From JBOGWA01 sp050693155 (lineage in GTDB: Bacteria; Actinomycetota; UBA4738; CALAEC01): 21,568 nt of DNA. This document shows, in pieces, positions 6,253-14,461 of the stretch. The DNA is taken from contig JBOGWA010000149.1 in assembly GCA_050693155.1 (NCBI GenBank), forward strand, positions 1-21,568, read 5' to 3'. The translations under genes and the position numbers were made by a program. The first letter of the stretch is position 1. The number at the start of each line of letters is the position of its first letter. The notes under the pieces were generated by a model. The model worked only from the letters and a program-made list of their open reading frames with translations, was not told the DNA's origin and ran no database searches.

Positions 6253-8225
6253 CGCTGATGGAGCGCGGGATAGAACAGCCCGAGGAGCAGCATCGCGAAG
6301 GCCATCCCCGCCATTGCGATGCCCGAGTCGTTCGCTAGGTACCCGACGATCGACGCGAGAGCCAGGACCACCAGCCCGTCCTGCCATCCAGGATCCTCGT
6401 CGAGGTAGGCACCGAAGGGACCGAGGCGCCGCCAGGCCACGACGAGCCAGATCGGGAGGGTCGCGACCACGAGCCACGCCGCGGGCACGTCGCTCGTCGT
6501 TTCGACGGTGATCAGGAAGCGGCGCGCCGCCACGGAAGCGATCTCCCCGTAGCCGGATCCTTCGGCGCGGTCGAGCAGTCCACCGATATGAGTCTCGGGC
6601 AGGATGAGGCCGTGCACGAGCGCCATCAAGGCGACTCCCGCCACGACGAGCGCCGTCGTGGCCCCGATCTCGACCAACCCGAGGCGACCCCGTCGGCGCA
6701 TCCCGATGAACAGGCCGGTCGCGGCGAACATGGTCACGCCAGCGCCGAAGTTGACCCCCAGGAGACCGACGAAGAGGGCCATCGCAAGCAGGAGCGCGGT
6801 CCCGAACCCCGGGCGAAGCCGCGAGGCGAAGAGCACCGACCCGCCGAGCGCCACGCCGCCGTAGGTGTTCGTCATCCCGTAGAAACGCCCACCGTCGAGT
6901 GCCCCGCTTCCGAGCAGCGGGGTGAGCGTGGAGCGCCATCCCGCGAAGCCGTCGGCGACCACCACCGCGATCCAGAGAGCGGCAACCACCGCGACCGTCC
7001 TAGCGGGATCACCTCGGCCGATTGCAAGGGCGGCTGCCGTCGTCGCCGCGGCTCCTCCGACGACGAGGGGGAGGACGAACGCGTAGTTGAGCTCCGGAAG
7101 AAACGACGCCGGCACGAGCAGTGCGACGGCCGACAGCGACGCGAGCCCGAAGGCCGCGGCGGCGCGGAAGACCCACGGCGGCGCCGTCCGCCAGATGAAC
7201 AGCAGCACGAGTCCCGCAACCAGCAGCGCCAGGGTCGCTCCGAGGACCCCGACCTGAATCGACACCCGCAGGCCTCGCTGGTCCAGGTATCGCTCGTGCA
7301 ATTCGGTCGGGTTCTCACCGTCAACGCGAATGACCGAGCCGGTCATCGATGAAGGCCGTTGGAGGCCAAGGAAAGCAAGGATGGTCGGCGCAACGTCGAC
7401 ATTCGTCACCACCCCATCCCGCCTGGTCGTATCGGACGTGAGACCCGGAGCCGACGCCGCACCGGCGACGAGGGCGCTCGGGCTGCCCTCCGCGAGGATC
7501 AGCGGCGTCACCCGATCGCCGGCTTCCAGCATCCCCGGCGTTGGCGCCGGCGCCGCCACGATGACGAGCAGACGCTCCGCAGATGACGAGCGAACGACAG
7601 TTGCGACAAGCGCCGCGGCTGCCGGGAGATCCCCTCGCTTCACGGGATCGGTGAGATCAACGACGAGAAGATCGGCCTCAAGCAGCTCACCGGCGGCCTC
7701 TCGCACCGGCCCCAGGCGAGGCACCCGCCCCTGCTCGTCCATCCCAAGAAGCAGCACCGGTGATGAGAGGGATCCGGTGGCCACGGCAACTTCCAGGCCG
7801 GCGCCATCGACCGCCTCACCGAGCGAGCCGGGCTCGGCCCCTTCAGCGCGATCCTTGAAGACGGAGGTGTCGATCTGAGCGCCACTGCTCCCCCTCGGCG
7901 CCGCCGGGACGATCACCGCCGGTCCGCCCGCCGCCGCTCCGGCTCCCATCGTTACGTAGGGCGCGGTACCGGCGGGTTCCGCATCGAGAGCAACCCGAGT
8001 CGTCATGAGACCGATCCCGCCCGCCCTAGCCAGGCGGTCGAACTCCACGACCGACGCCACCTCCTCGTAGGACGTGCCAGACAGGACGAAGAGGAGGACC
8101 TGAGCTCTAGCTGAGGCATGGGCCGACGTGGGAGCCGCGAGAGCAACCGCGATCGCGGTTGCGAGAAGCAGAGCTGAGCTACGCCGTCGCGGGCGCAAGC
8201 GACACCTGCCGGCTGACCCGAGCAC
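6237..8225 (-). CDS. Large membrane protein with degenerate alkaline-phosphatase-like extracellular domain
   Basis: This 662-residue protein has a signal-like N-terminus (RPRRRSSALLLATAIAVALA, cleavage likely near AHA-SA at 37), an outer domain to about residue 320, then roughly ten membrane helices to the end. The outer domain resembles the alkaline phosphatase superfamily in layout: VLLFVLSGTSYEEV near 43-56 stands where a metal-binding DG(x)S/T segment would be, LLVVDLTDP (186-194) is a core strand, and NVDVAPTILAFLG (275-287) is the typical late motif. The usual first aspartate is missing (LSGTS), so phosphatase or transferase activity is doubtful. GTG 8225 overlaps murA by 47 bp; TTG 8198 (20-bp overlap) is the only other plausible start and would also give a good signal peptide. 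Function unknown; its position after murA suggests an envelope role. Confidence 0.7.
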   Translation of the reverse strand: MLGSAGRCRLRPRRRSSALLLATAIAVALAAPTSAHASARAQVLLFVLSGTSYEEVASVVEFDRLARAGGIGLMTTRVALDAEPAGTAPYVTMGAGAAAGGPAVIVPAAPRGSSGAQIDTSVFKDRAEGAEPGSLGEAVDGAGLEVAVATGSLSSPVLLLGMDEQGRVPRLGPVREAAGELLEADLLVVDLTDPVKRGDLPAAAALVATVVRSSSAERLLVIVAAPAPTPGMLEAGDRVTPLILAEGSPSALVAGAASAPGLTSDTTRRDGVVTNVDVAPTILAFLGLQRPSSMTGSVIRVDGENPTELHERYLDQRGLRVSIQVGVLGATLALLVAGLVLLFIWRTAPPWVFRAAAAFGLASLSAVALLVPASFLPELNYAFVLPLVVGGAAATTAAALAIGRGDPARTVAVVAALWIAVVVADGFAGWRSTLTPLLGSGALDGGRFYGMTNTYGGVALGGSVLFASRLRPGFGTALLLAMALFVGLLGVNFGAGVTMFAATGLFIGMRRRGRLGLVEIGATTALVVAGVALMALVHGLILPETHIGGLLDRAEGSGYGEIASVAARRFLITVETTSDVPAAWLVVATLPIWLVVAWRRLGPFGAYLDEDPGWQDGLVVLALASIVGYLANDSGIAMAGMAFAMLLLGLFYPALHQRWQSR

Positions 8226-9450
8226 CGAGCGAGGTGAGCTTGCCGTCCAAGTCCTCGTAGCCCCGGTCGACGTGAGAGATGTCGGAGATCTCCGTCACGC
8301 CGTCGGCGCCGAGCGCGGCCAGCACGAGCGCGGCCCCGGCCCGGAGGTCGAGCGCGCGAACCGGAGCGGAAGACAGGCGTGGCACTCCCCGGACGACCGC
8401 ATGGTGGCCCTGAGTTCGGATGTCGGCGCCCATCCGCCCAAGCTCCTCGACGAACATGAACCGCCGCTCGAACACGTTCTCCGTGACGATGCTCGTTCCC
8501 TCCGCCGTCGCCATCAACGCAACGAACAGCGGCTGGAGGTCGGTCGGGAACCCTGGGTACGGGAGCGTCACAAGGTCGACGGCGCGGGCGGGCCCATCCA
8601 TGCGGACGTGGAGTCCTCCCTCGACAACCGTGACCTCGGCCCCGGCATCGGCGAGCTTCGAAAGCACGAGGTCGAGGTGGTCGGCGCGGGCGCCCTCCAG
8701 CACGACGTCGCCGCGGGTGAGACACGCCCCGATCGCATACGTCCCGGCCTCGATTCGGTCCGGAATGACTGTGTGGTCGATGGGCGAGAAGCGATCGACA
8801 CCCTCGATCTCCACGGTGGGGGTCCCGATCCCTTCGATCCGGGCGCCCATCGCATGGAGGAACTCGGCGAGGTCTTGGATCTCCGGCTCCCGCGCGGCGT
8901 TCTCGATTACCGTCGTCCCTCGGGCGGCGACCGCCGCCATGAGCATGTTCTCGGTCGCGCCGACGCTCGGGAAGTCCAGCGAGACGAACGCTCCGCGCAG
9001 CCCTCCCGTCCACGCGTCCAGGTAGCCGTGGTCCTGGGAGAACGTGGCTCCCATCCTCCGGAGACCGGCGATGTGCATGTCGATCGAGCGCGAGCCGATG
9101 TTGCACCCGCCGGGCATGGCCACCCGGGCGCGGCCGAACCGGGCAAGGAGCGGTCCGAGCACGAGGATCGACGCGCGCATGCGCTGCACGAGCTCGTAGG
9201 GAGTCTCGATCTCCAAGGGGCCTGACGTGTCGATCACCATCGCGTGATCCTCGCGGGCCACGCCGGCGCCGAGGCCCTGGAGCACCTCGGTCATAGTTCG
9301 GACGTCCTCGATGTCCGGGACGCTTCTGAGCACCGTGCGGCCTTCGACGAGCATCGACGCCGCCATCAGCTTGAGCGCCGAATTCTTCGCACCAGAAATC
9401 GGGACACTTCCGGCAAGTCGGCGCCCGCCGCTCACGATCAAACGGTCCAT
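8179..9450 (-). CDS. murA: UDP-N-acetylglucosamine 1-carboxyvinyltransferase
   Basis: MurA transfers enolpyruvate from phosphoenolpyruvate to UDP-GlcNAc, the first committed step of peptidoglycan synthesis, in the cytoplasm. The 423-residue protein has the expected length and motifs: GAKNSALKLMAA with K22-N23, RMRASILVLGPLLARFG, the catalytic loop MPGGCNIGSRSIDMH with C116, and YPGFPTDLQPLF. C116 is the residue that fosfomycin alkylates, so the enzyme should be of the sensitive type (mycobacteria and some others carry Asp there instead). ATG 9450 follows the atpC stop by 16 bp with no strong ribosome binding site, so it probably belongs to the atp transcript. In Mycobacterium murA also lies shortly downstream of atpC. 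Its end overlaps the following membrane protein gene. Confidence 0.97.
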   Translation of the reverse strand: MDRLIVSGGRRLAGSVPISGAKNSALKLMAASMLVEGRTVLRSVPDIEDVRTMTEVLQGLGAGVAREDHAMVIDTSGPLEIETPYELVQRMRASILVLGPLLARFGRARVAMPGGCNIGSRSIDMHIAGLRRMGATFSQDHGYLDAWTGGLRGAFVSLDFPSVGATENMLMAAVAARGTTVIENAAREPEIQDLAEFLHAMGARIEGIGTPTVEIEGVDRFSPIDHTVIPDRIEAGTYAIGACLTRGDVVLEGARADHLDLVLSKLADAGAEVTVVEGGLHVRMDGPARAVDLVTLPYPGFPTDLQPLFVALMATAEGTSIVTENVFERRFMFVEELGRMGADIRTQGHHAVVRGVPRLSSAPVRALDLRAGAALVLAALGADGVTEISDISHVDRGYEDLDGKLTSLGARVSRQVSLAPATA

Positions 9451-9466
9451 GACCAGCGAAGTGTAG

Positions 9467-9865
9467 TTAGCCGCTGCCGTGCTCGGCTCGCATCAGTGCC
9501 TTCGCGAGCTCCGCCTGGGCCCCCGTCTGTCCCTCGTCGCCCATCCGCCTCTGGAGGTCATCGGCTCGGGCCCGAGCCGCCGCCGCGTCGATCTCGTCGG
9601 GCAGAGCGGCGTGCTCGGCGAGGACGTCCACGCGCGTCGTTTCCTCGCCGGGAACGACGTGGAGGAAGCCGCCGTCGACGAGCACGATTTGTTCGCCGCC
9701 CTCTCGCAGAATCCGAACGGGATGGATCGCGAGCGCGACCAGCATTGGTGCGTGGCCCGGAAGAATCCCGACGTCGCCCTCGATCCCTTTGGCGACGACC
9801 ATTTCTGCCTGGCCCGACCAGAGCTCGCGCTCCGGCGAGACGACGTGAACCTCCATTCGAGCCAC
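9467..9865 (-). CDS. atpC: ATP synthase F1 epsilon subunit
   Basis: The 132-residue product begins MARMEVHVVSPERELWSGQA and contains KGIEGDVGILPGHAPMLVAL, the hallmark of the epsilon beta-barrel domain. It is followed by EEAxxDEIDAA-like helical sequence (DEIDAAAARARADDLQRRMG) forming the C-terminal helices. Epsilon links the rotor gamma subunit to the c-ring and can brake ATP hydrolysis. The chosen start is GTG 9865, five bp after the atpD stop; an ATG at 9856 is an alternative with better spacing (about 11 nt) from the AGGGA upstream, and would shorten the protein by three residues. It is the last gene of the ATP synthase operon. Confidence 0.95.
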   Translation of the reverse strand: MARMEVHVVSPERELWSGQAEMVVAKGIEGDVGILPGHAPMLVALAIHPVRILREGGEQIVLVDGGFLHVVPGEETTRVDVLAEHAALPDEIDAAAARARADDLQRRMGDEGQTGAQAELAKALMRAEHGSG

Positions 9866-9870
9866 GATCC

Positions 9871-11298
9871 CTACTCGGCTCCCACCCTCGCCAGCTTCTC
9901 GCCGGCTTCCATCGCCTCCTCGATCCCGCCGACCATGTAGAAGGCCTGCTCCGGCAGCTCGTCGAGCTCGCCGTCGGCGATCATCTTGAATCCGCGGATC
10001 GTGTCTTCGACCTTGACGTACTTGCCGGCCTGGCCGGTGAATTGCTCGGCAACGAAGAACGGCTGCGACAGGAACTTCTCGATCTTCCTGGCCCTGGCCA
10101 CGACGACCTTGTCTTCCTCGGAAAGTTCGTCGATCCCTAGGATGGCGATGATGTCCTGGAGGTTCTTGTAGCGCTGGAGGATCTCCTGGACCTGCCGGGC
10201 CGCCTGGTAGTGCTCCTCCCCGACGTACCTCGGGTCGAGGATTCGCGACGTCGAGTCGAGGGGATCGACCGCCGGGTAGATCCCCTTCTCCACGATCTTC
10301 CGAGAGAGCACGGTCGTCGCGTCGAGGTGCGCGAACGTCGTGTGGGGCGCCGGGTCGGTGATGTCGTCGGCGGGCACGTAGATCGCCTGAAGCGAGGTGA
10401 TCGACCGGCCCTTCGTCGAGGTGATCCGCTCCTGGAGCTCGCCCATCTCATCGGCGAGCGTCGGTTGGTAGCCGACGGCCGAGGGCATCCGGCCGAGGAG
10501 CGTCGACACCTCCGAGCCCGCCTGCACGAACCGGAAGATGTTGTCCACGAACAGCAGGACGTCCTGATGCTTCTCGTCGCGGAAGTACTCCGCCATCGTG
10601 AGCGCCGCGAGACCGACCCGGAGACGAACACCCGGGGGCTCGTCCATCTGACCGAAGACCAGCGCGGTCTTGTTGATGACGCCGGTCTCCTTCATCTCGA
10701 GGAGGAGGTCGTTCCCCTCGCGAGTACGCTCACCCACGCCGGCGAACACCGAGACACCGCCGTGCTGCTCGGCGACGCGGTAGATCATCTCCTGGATGAT
10801 GACGGTCTTCCCGACACCCGCTCCGCCGAACATCCCAACCTTGCCGCCCTGAACGTAGGGCTCCAGGAGATCGATGACCTTGATGCCGGTCTCGAACATC
10901 TCGGTCTTCGGCTCGAGGTCCTCGAACTTCGGGGGGTCGCGGTGGATGGGCCAGTAGTCCTCGGCCTCGACCGAGTCCGTGTCGAGCGGCTGGCCGAGGA
11001 CGTTGTAAACGTGTCCGAGAATCTTCTCCCCCACCGGCACGCGGATCGGGTATCCGGTGTTCCGGACCTTTGCCCCGCGCGTGACGCCATCGGTCGGACG
11101 CATCGCGATCGCCCGCACCAGCGCCTCGCCGATGTGCTGGGCCACTTCGCTCACGATCGTGGTGGTCTCGCCGTCGAGCGTGACGTCCAGCTCGAGCGCG
11201 GTATGGATCTCGGGCAACGATTCCGGCGGAAACTCGACGTCGAGCACAGGACCGATCACCTGGACGACGCGTCCGCTCGCTCTCTCCTGCTCAGCCAT
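9871..11298 (-). CDS. atpD: ATP synthase F1 beta subunit
   Basis: This 475-residue catalytic subunit makes ATP at the alpha/beta interface. It carries the P-loop GGAGVGKT (158-165), the catalytic glutamate region GERTREGND (189-197), Walker B LLFVDNI (248-254), the ATP synthase signature-type segment around GRMPSAVGYQPTLADEMG, and the DELSEEDK lever (near 390-400) that contacts gamma. Length and motifs are fully normal. ATG 11298 lies three bp after the atpG stop. It is among the best phylogenetic markers in the window. Confidence 0.99.
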   Translation of the reverse strand: MAEQERASGRVVQVIGPVLDVEFPPESLPEIHTALELDVTLDGETTTIVSEVAQHIGEALVRAIAMRPTDGVTRGAKVRNTGYPIRVPVGEKILGHVYNVLGQPLDTDSVEAEDYWPIHRDPPKFEDLEPKTEMFETGIKVIDLLEPYVQGGKVGMFGGAGVGKTVIIQEMIYRVAEQHGGVSVFAGVGERTREGNDLLLEMKETGVINKTALVFGQMDEPPGVRLRVGLAALTMAEYFRDEKHQDVLLFVDNIFRFVQAGSEVSTLLGRMPSAVGYQPTLADEMGELQERITSTKGRSITSLQAIYVPADDITDPAPHTTFAHLDATTVLSRKIVEKGIYPAVDPLDSTSRILDPRYVGEEHYQAARQVQEILQRYKNLQDIIAILGIDELSEEDKVVVARARKIEKFLSQPFFVAEQFTGQAGKYVKVEDTIRGFKMIADGELDELPEQAFYMVGGIEEAMEAGEKLARVGAE

Positions 11299-11301
11299 TG
11301 A

Positions 11302-12195
11302 TCAATCCCCCGATGCCTGTTTGAGGGCTTCCGCCCCACCGACGATCTCCATGAGCTCCGTCGTGATCTCCGCCTGGCGCGCCTGGTTCGCAACACGCGT
11401 CAGGGTGCGAATGAGGTCTTCCGCGTTTTCCGTCGCCGCCTTCATCGCGCGGCGCCTCGAGGCGTGCTCCGATGCGGCCGACTCCAGCATGGCATGGAAT
11501 ATCTTCGCCGTGACGTAGCGAGGGAGGAGTGCATCCAGGAGCGCCTCGGGTTCCGGCTCGAAGATGTAGTCGGCCGAGAGCTCCTTTTCCTCATCGCCGG
11601 TCATCTCCTCGGCCGCAACAGGAAGGAACCGCTTGTCGATCGGGCGGAGCGTGAAGGCGGAACGGAAGTCCGTGTACACGGCCTGAACGGCATCGACCCG
11701 TCCTTGGGCGAACTCCCCGATGAGCAATTGACCGATCTCCTCAGCGTTCTCGTAGGCCGGAACCTCGCTGAACCCGGTCCACCCCTCCTCGATCGGCACC
11801 CGGCGGAACCGGAAGTAGGACTGTGCTTTCCGCCCGACGATGTAGAGGACGGGCTCCGTCCCTTCCCCGCGGAACCGCCCGATGACTCGCTCCGCCCGAC
11901 GGATGACATTGGAGTTGTACGCACCGGCTAGTCCCCGGTCGGACGTGACGATGAACACGGCGGCGCGCCGGCGTTCCGGGCGTTCCTCGAGCAGAGGATG
12001 CGAGAGTGGGCCCGTTCGCCGGGCCACGTCTTCCATGACCGAGGTCAGCTGTTCCGCGTATGGGCGGGCGGCCTCGACCCGCTGCTGGGCCTTGAGGATC
12101 CGGGACGCGGCGATGAGCTCCATGGCGCGGGTGATCTTCATGGTCGACTGCACCGAGCGGATCCGGCGCCTGACCGTTCGAAGCTTCGCGCCCAC
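11302..12195 (-). CDS. atpG: ATP synthase F1 gamma subunit
   Basis: Gamma is the central rotor shaft. The 297-residue protein has the paired terminal helices that form the coiled coil: an N-terminal KLRTVRRRIRSVQSTMKITR and MELIAASRILKAQQRV, and a C-terminal block NAEDLIRTLTRVANQARQAE followed by ITTELMEIVGGAEAL. The central Rossmann-like domain includes VIVTSDRGLAGAYN-type sequence (IVTSDRGLAGAYNSNVIRRA). The GTG start at 12195 follows the atpA stop by six bp and has GAGGGG about nine nt upstream. The stop is three bp before atpD. Length is in the normal range for actinobacteria, slightly longer than in E. coli. Confidence 0.98.
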   Translation of the reverse strand: MGAKLRTVRRRIRSVQSTMKITRAMELIAASRILKAQQRVEAARPYAEQLTSVMEDVARRTGPLSHPLLEERPERRRAAVFIVTSDRGLAGAYNSNVIRRAERVIGRFRGEGTEPVLYIVGRKAQSYFRFRRVPIEEGWTGFSEVPAYENAEEIGQLLIGEFAQGRVDAVQAVYTDFRSAFTLRPIDKRFLPVAAEEMTGDEEKELSADYIFEPEPEALLDALLPRYVTAKIFHAMLESAASEHASRRRAMKAATENAEDLIRTLTRVANQARQAEITTELMEIVGGAEALKQASGD

Positions 12196-12201
12196 CTCGG
12201 A

Positions 12202-13917
12202 CTACCCCTCTGACCGGTGGGATGGCTCGCTCTCTGACCCTGCACCCCCGGTATCCGGGCTCGCAACCCCCCCGGACCCCCCCGGCTCCAGCTCCTCTTC
12301 CCCGACGCGATCCCAGCCGACGTCGGGCTTCTGTTCATCGATCGGTCCGCCGCCAACTACCCCGGCGCCCGAAGCGGCCGGTTCGCCTGGAGAGAACTGC
12401 TTCTTGAACTCATCGATCGCCGCCCCGAGCTTCGTCTCGAGCTCCTCTGGCAGGGATCCGTCGGTCGCGATGTGCTGGCCGATGTCCGGGTTCCTCGTCT
12501 CCAGGAACTCCAGCAGCTCCTGCTCGAAGCGCTTGACGTCGTCTACCGGCACGTCGTCGAGGTAGCCGTTCGTGACCGCGTAGATGCTCATGACCTGGCG
12601 CTCGACCGGCATCGGCTCGTACTGGAGCTGCTTCAGGACCTCGACGACTCGGGCGCCGCGCTCCAGCTGGTCCTGCGAGGCCTTGTCGAGCTCGGAGCCG
12701 AACTCCGCGAACGCCTCGAGCTCCCGGTACTGGGCCAGGTCGAGGCGGAGTCGGCCGGCCACCTGCTTCATCGCTTTGATCTGTGCGTTCCCGCCGACGC
12801 GCGAGACCGAGATGCCCACGTTGATCGCAGGTCGGACGCCAGCGTAGAAGAGGTCGGTCTCGAGGTAGATCTGACCGTCGGTGATCGAGATGACGTTCGT
12901 GGGGATGTAGGCGGAGACGTCCCCGCCCTTCGTCTCCACAATCGGAAGGCCGGTGAGCGATCCCCCTCCGTTCTCGTCCGAGAGCTTCGCGCACCGCTCG
13001 AGCAAGCGGGAGTGCAGGTAAAAGACGTCGCCAGGATACGCCTCGCGCCCGGCCGGTCTGCGAAGCAGCAGGCAGACCTGGCGGTAGGCCTCCGCCTGCT
13101 TCGAGAGATCGTCGAAGATCACGAGCGCGTGCTGTCCCGCGTACATCCAATGCTGACCGATCGCCGAGCCCGCGTACGGGGCGATGTACTTGAAGGAGGC
13201 CGGAAACGAGGATGGAGCGTTCACGACGACCGTGTACTCCATCGCCCCGTGCTCCTCGAGGCTCCCGACGACTTCCGCAACCGTTGAGGCCTTCTGTCCG
13301 ATCGCGACGTAGGTGCACTTGACCTGCCGCTCAGTCCCCCACAACGGCCGCTGGTTGATGATCGTGTCGATCGCGATCGCGGTTTTCCCCGTTTGGCGGT
13401 CGCCGATGATGAGCTCCCGCTGACCTCGACCGATCGGCGTCATGGCGTCGATCGCCTTCAAGCCCGTCTGGAGCGGCTCCTTCACCGGCTGTCTCGCGAC
13501 GACCGACGGCGCCTGCACTTCTAGGGGGCGCTGCTCCTCGGCCTGGATCGGACCCTTCCCGTCCAGCGGGCGGCCCAACGGATCTATAACGCGGCCGAGG
13601 AGCGCGTCGCCGACCGGGATGGAGAGGATGCGTCCTGTTCGAGTGACCGGGTCGCCTTCTTCGATGCGTTGCGCTTCACCGAAGAGCACACAGCCGATCT
13701 CGTCGGCTTCGAGGTTGAACGCGAGCCCGAAGATCCCGTGCGGAAACTCGAGCAGCTCGTTTGCAACCGCTCCCGGCAGCCCGGAGACGCGGGCGATGCC
13801 GTCTCCCGTCTCCATGACCCGGCCGATCTCCTCCTCTTCGAGCTTCGGCCGGAACCCCTCGACGTGTTTCCGCAGCGCATCGGTGATCTCGTTCGGATCG
13901 ATCGTCAGTTCGGCCAT
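12202..13917 (-). CDS. atpA: ATP synthase F1 alpha subunit with long C-terminal tail
   Basis: The 571-residue alpha subunit shows the P-loop GDRQTGKT (172-179), Walker B LVIFDD (265-270), and VSRVGGNAQI with R373, the arginine finger that reaches into the catalytic site on beta. The core ends near residue 509 (IDEFKKQFSPG); about 60 further residues form a Gly/Pro/Ser/acid-rich tail that looks disordered. E. coli alpha stops at the core, whereas mycobacterial alpha carries a shorter tail (about 36 residues) shown to suppress ATP hydrolysis. The tail's coding DNA has two G7 runs (12267-12273 and 12277-12283, C on the plus strand). ATG 13917 fits the family N-terminus (MAELTIDPNEITDALRKHVE) and has AGAGGTG just upstream; the longer open frame beyond it overlaps atpH and is not alpha-like. 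Confidence 0.98.
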   Translation of the reverse strand: MAELTIDPNEITDALRKHVEGFRPKLEEEEIGRVMETGDGIARVSGLPGAVANELLEFPHGIFGLAFNLEADEIGCVLFGEAQRIEEGDPVTRTGRILSIPVGDALLGRVIDPLGRPLDGKGPIQAEEQRPLEVQAPSVVARQPVKEPLQTGLKAIDAMTPIGRGQRELIIGDRQTGKTAIAIDTIINQRPLWGTERQVKCTYVAIGQKASTVAEVVGSLEEHGAMEYTVVVNAPSSFPASFKYIAPYAGSAIGQHWMYAGQHALVIFDDLSKQAEAYRQVCLLLRRPAGREAYPGDVFYLHSRLLERCAKLSDENGGGSLTGLPIVETKGGDVSAYIPTNVISITDGQIYLETDLFYAGVRPAINVGISVSRVGGNAQIKAMKQVAGRLRLDLAQYRELEAFAEFGSELDKASQDQLERGARVVEVLKQLQYEPMPVERQVMSIYAVTNGYLDDVPVDDVKRFEQELLEFLETRNPDIGQHIATDGSLPEELETKLGAAIDEFKKQFSPGEPAASGAGVVGGGPIDEQKPDVGWDRVGEEELEPGGSGGVASPDTGGAGSESEPSHRSEG

Positions 13918-13918
13918 C

Positions 13919-14461
13919 TCACACCTCTCGCAATCGTTCGCGCGCGATCTCGAGTCGACGACGGAGCGAGCCGTCGAGCACCCGGTCGCCGACGCGGGCG
14001 ACAACACCGCCGACCACCGACGGATCTACAAGGACCTTCAGCTCGACCGTCTTTCCTGTCGCCTTCGAGAGAGCCTGGGCGAGCCGCTTTCGACGGTCCT
14101 CCTCGAGCGGCACGGCGGTCCGGACTTCGGCCACGACATGCTTGCGGCGCTCGGCCGCTAACTTGACGAGCTCCTCGACGATCGAGCCGAGCTCTCTCGC
14201 CCGGCCCTGCTCGACGATGAACGCCAACAGATTGACCGTATGGGGATTGGCCTTCTCACCGAGCAGCTCCGCGAGCAGTGCGCGCTTCCGCTCAGCTGGG
14301 AGCGCGATGTCGGTGAGCGCCTCTCGCAGTCGAGGATCCTTGGCGGCCGTCTTCGCGAAGCGAAACAGCTCGTCCTCGACGGCGTCGAGCACGTCTTCGG
14401 CTTCGGCGACCTCGAGCATGGCCTGCGCGTACCCGCGGATCTGCTCACTCCGACTTGCCAT
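13919..14461 (-). CDS. atpH: ATP synthase F1 delta subunit (OSCP)
   Basis: Delta joins the peripheral stalk to the top of F1. The 180-residue protein has the N-terminal helical domain (RGYAQAMLEVAEAEDVLDAV, DELFRFAKTAAKDPRLREAL, LLGEKANPHTVNLLAFIVEQ) and the C-terminal part with LVDPSVVGGVVARVGDRVLDGS, the conserved end of the OSCP/delta family. It is a stand-alone gene, unlike the b-delta fusion of mycobacteria. ATG 14461 overlaps atpF by 17 bp and has GGGAGGG close upstream. Its stop leaves one base before atpA, so translation is tightly coupled. Confidence 0.96.
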   Translation of the reverse strand: MASRSEQIRGYAQAMLEVAEAEDVLDAVEDELFRFAKTAAKDPRLREALTDIALPAERKRALLAELLGEKANPHTVNLLAFIVEQGRARELGSIVEELVKLAAERRKHVVAEVRTAVPLEEDRRKRLAQALSKATGKTVELKVLVDPSVVGGVVARVGDRVLDGSLRRRLEIARERLREV

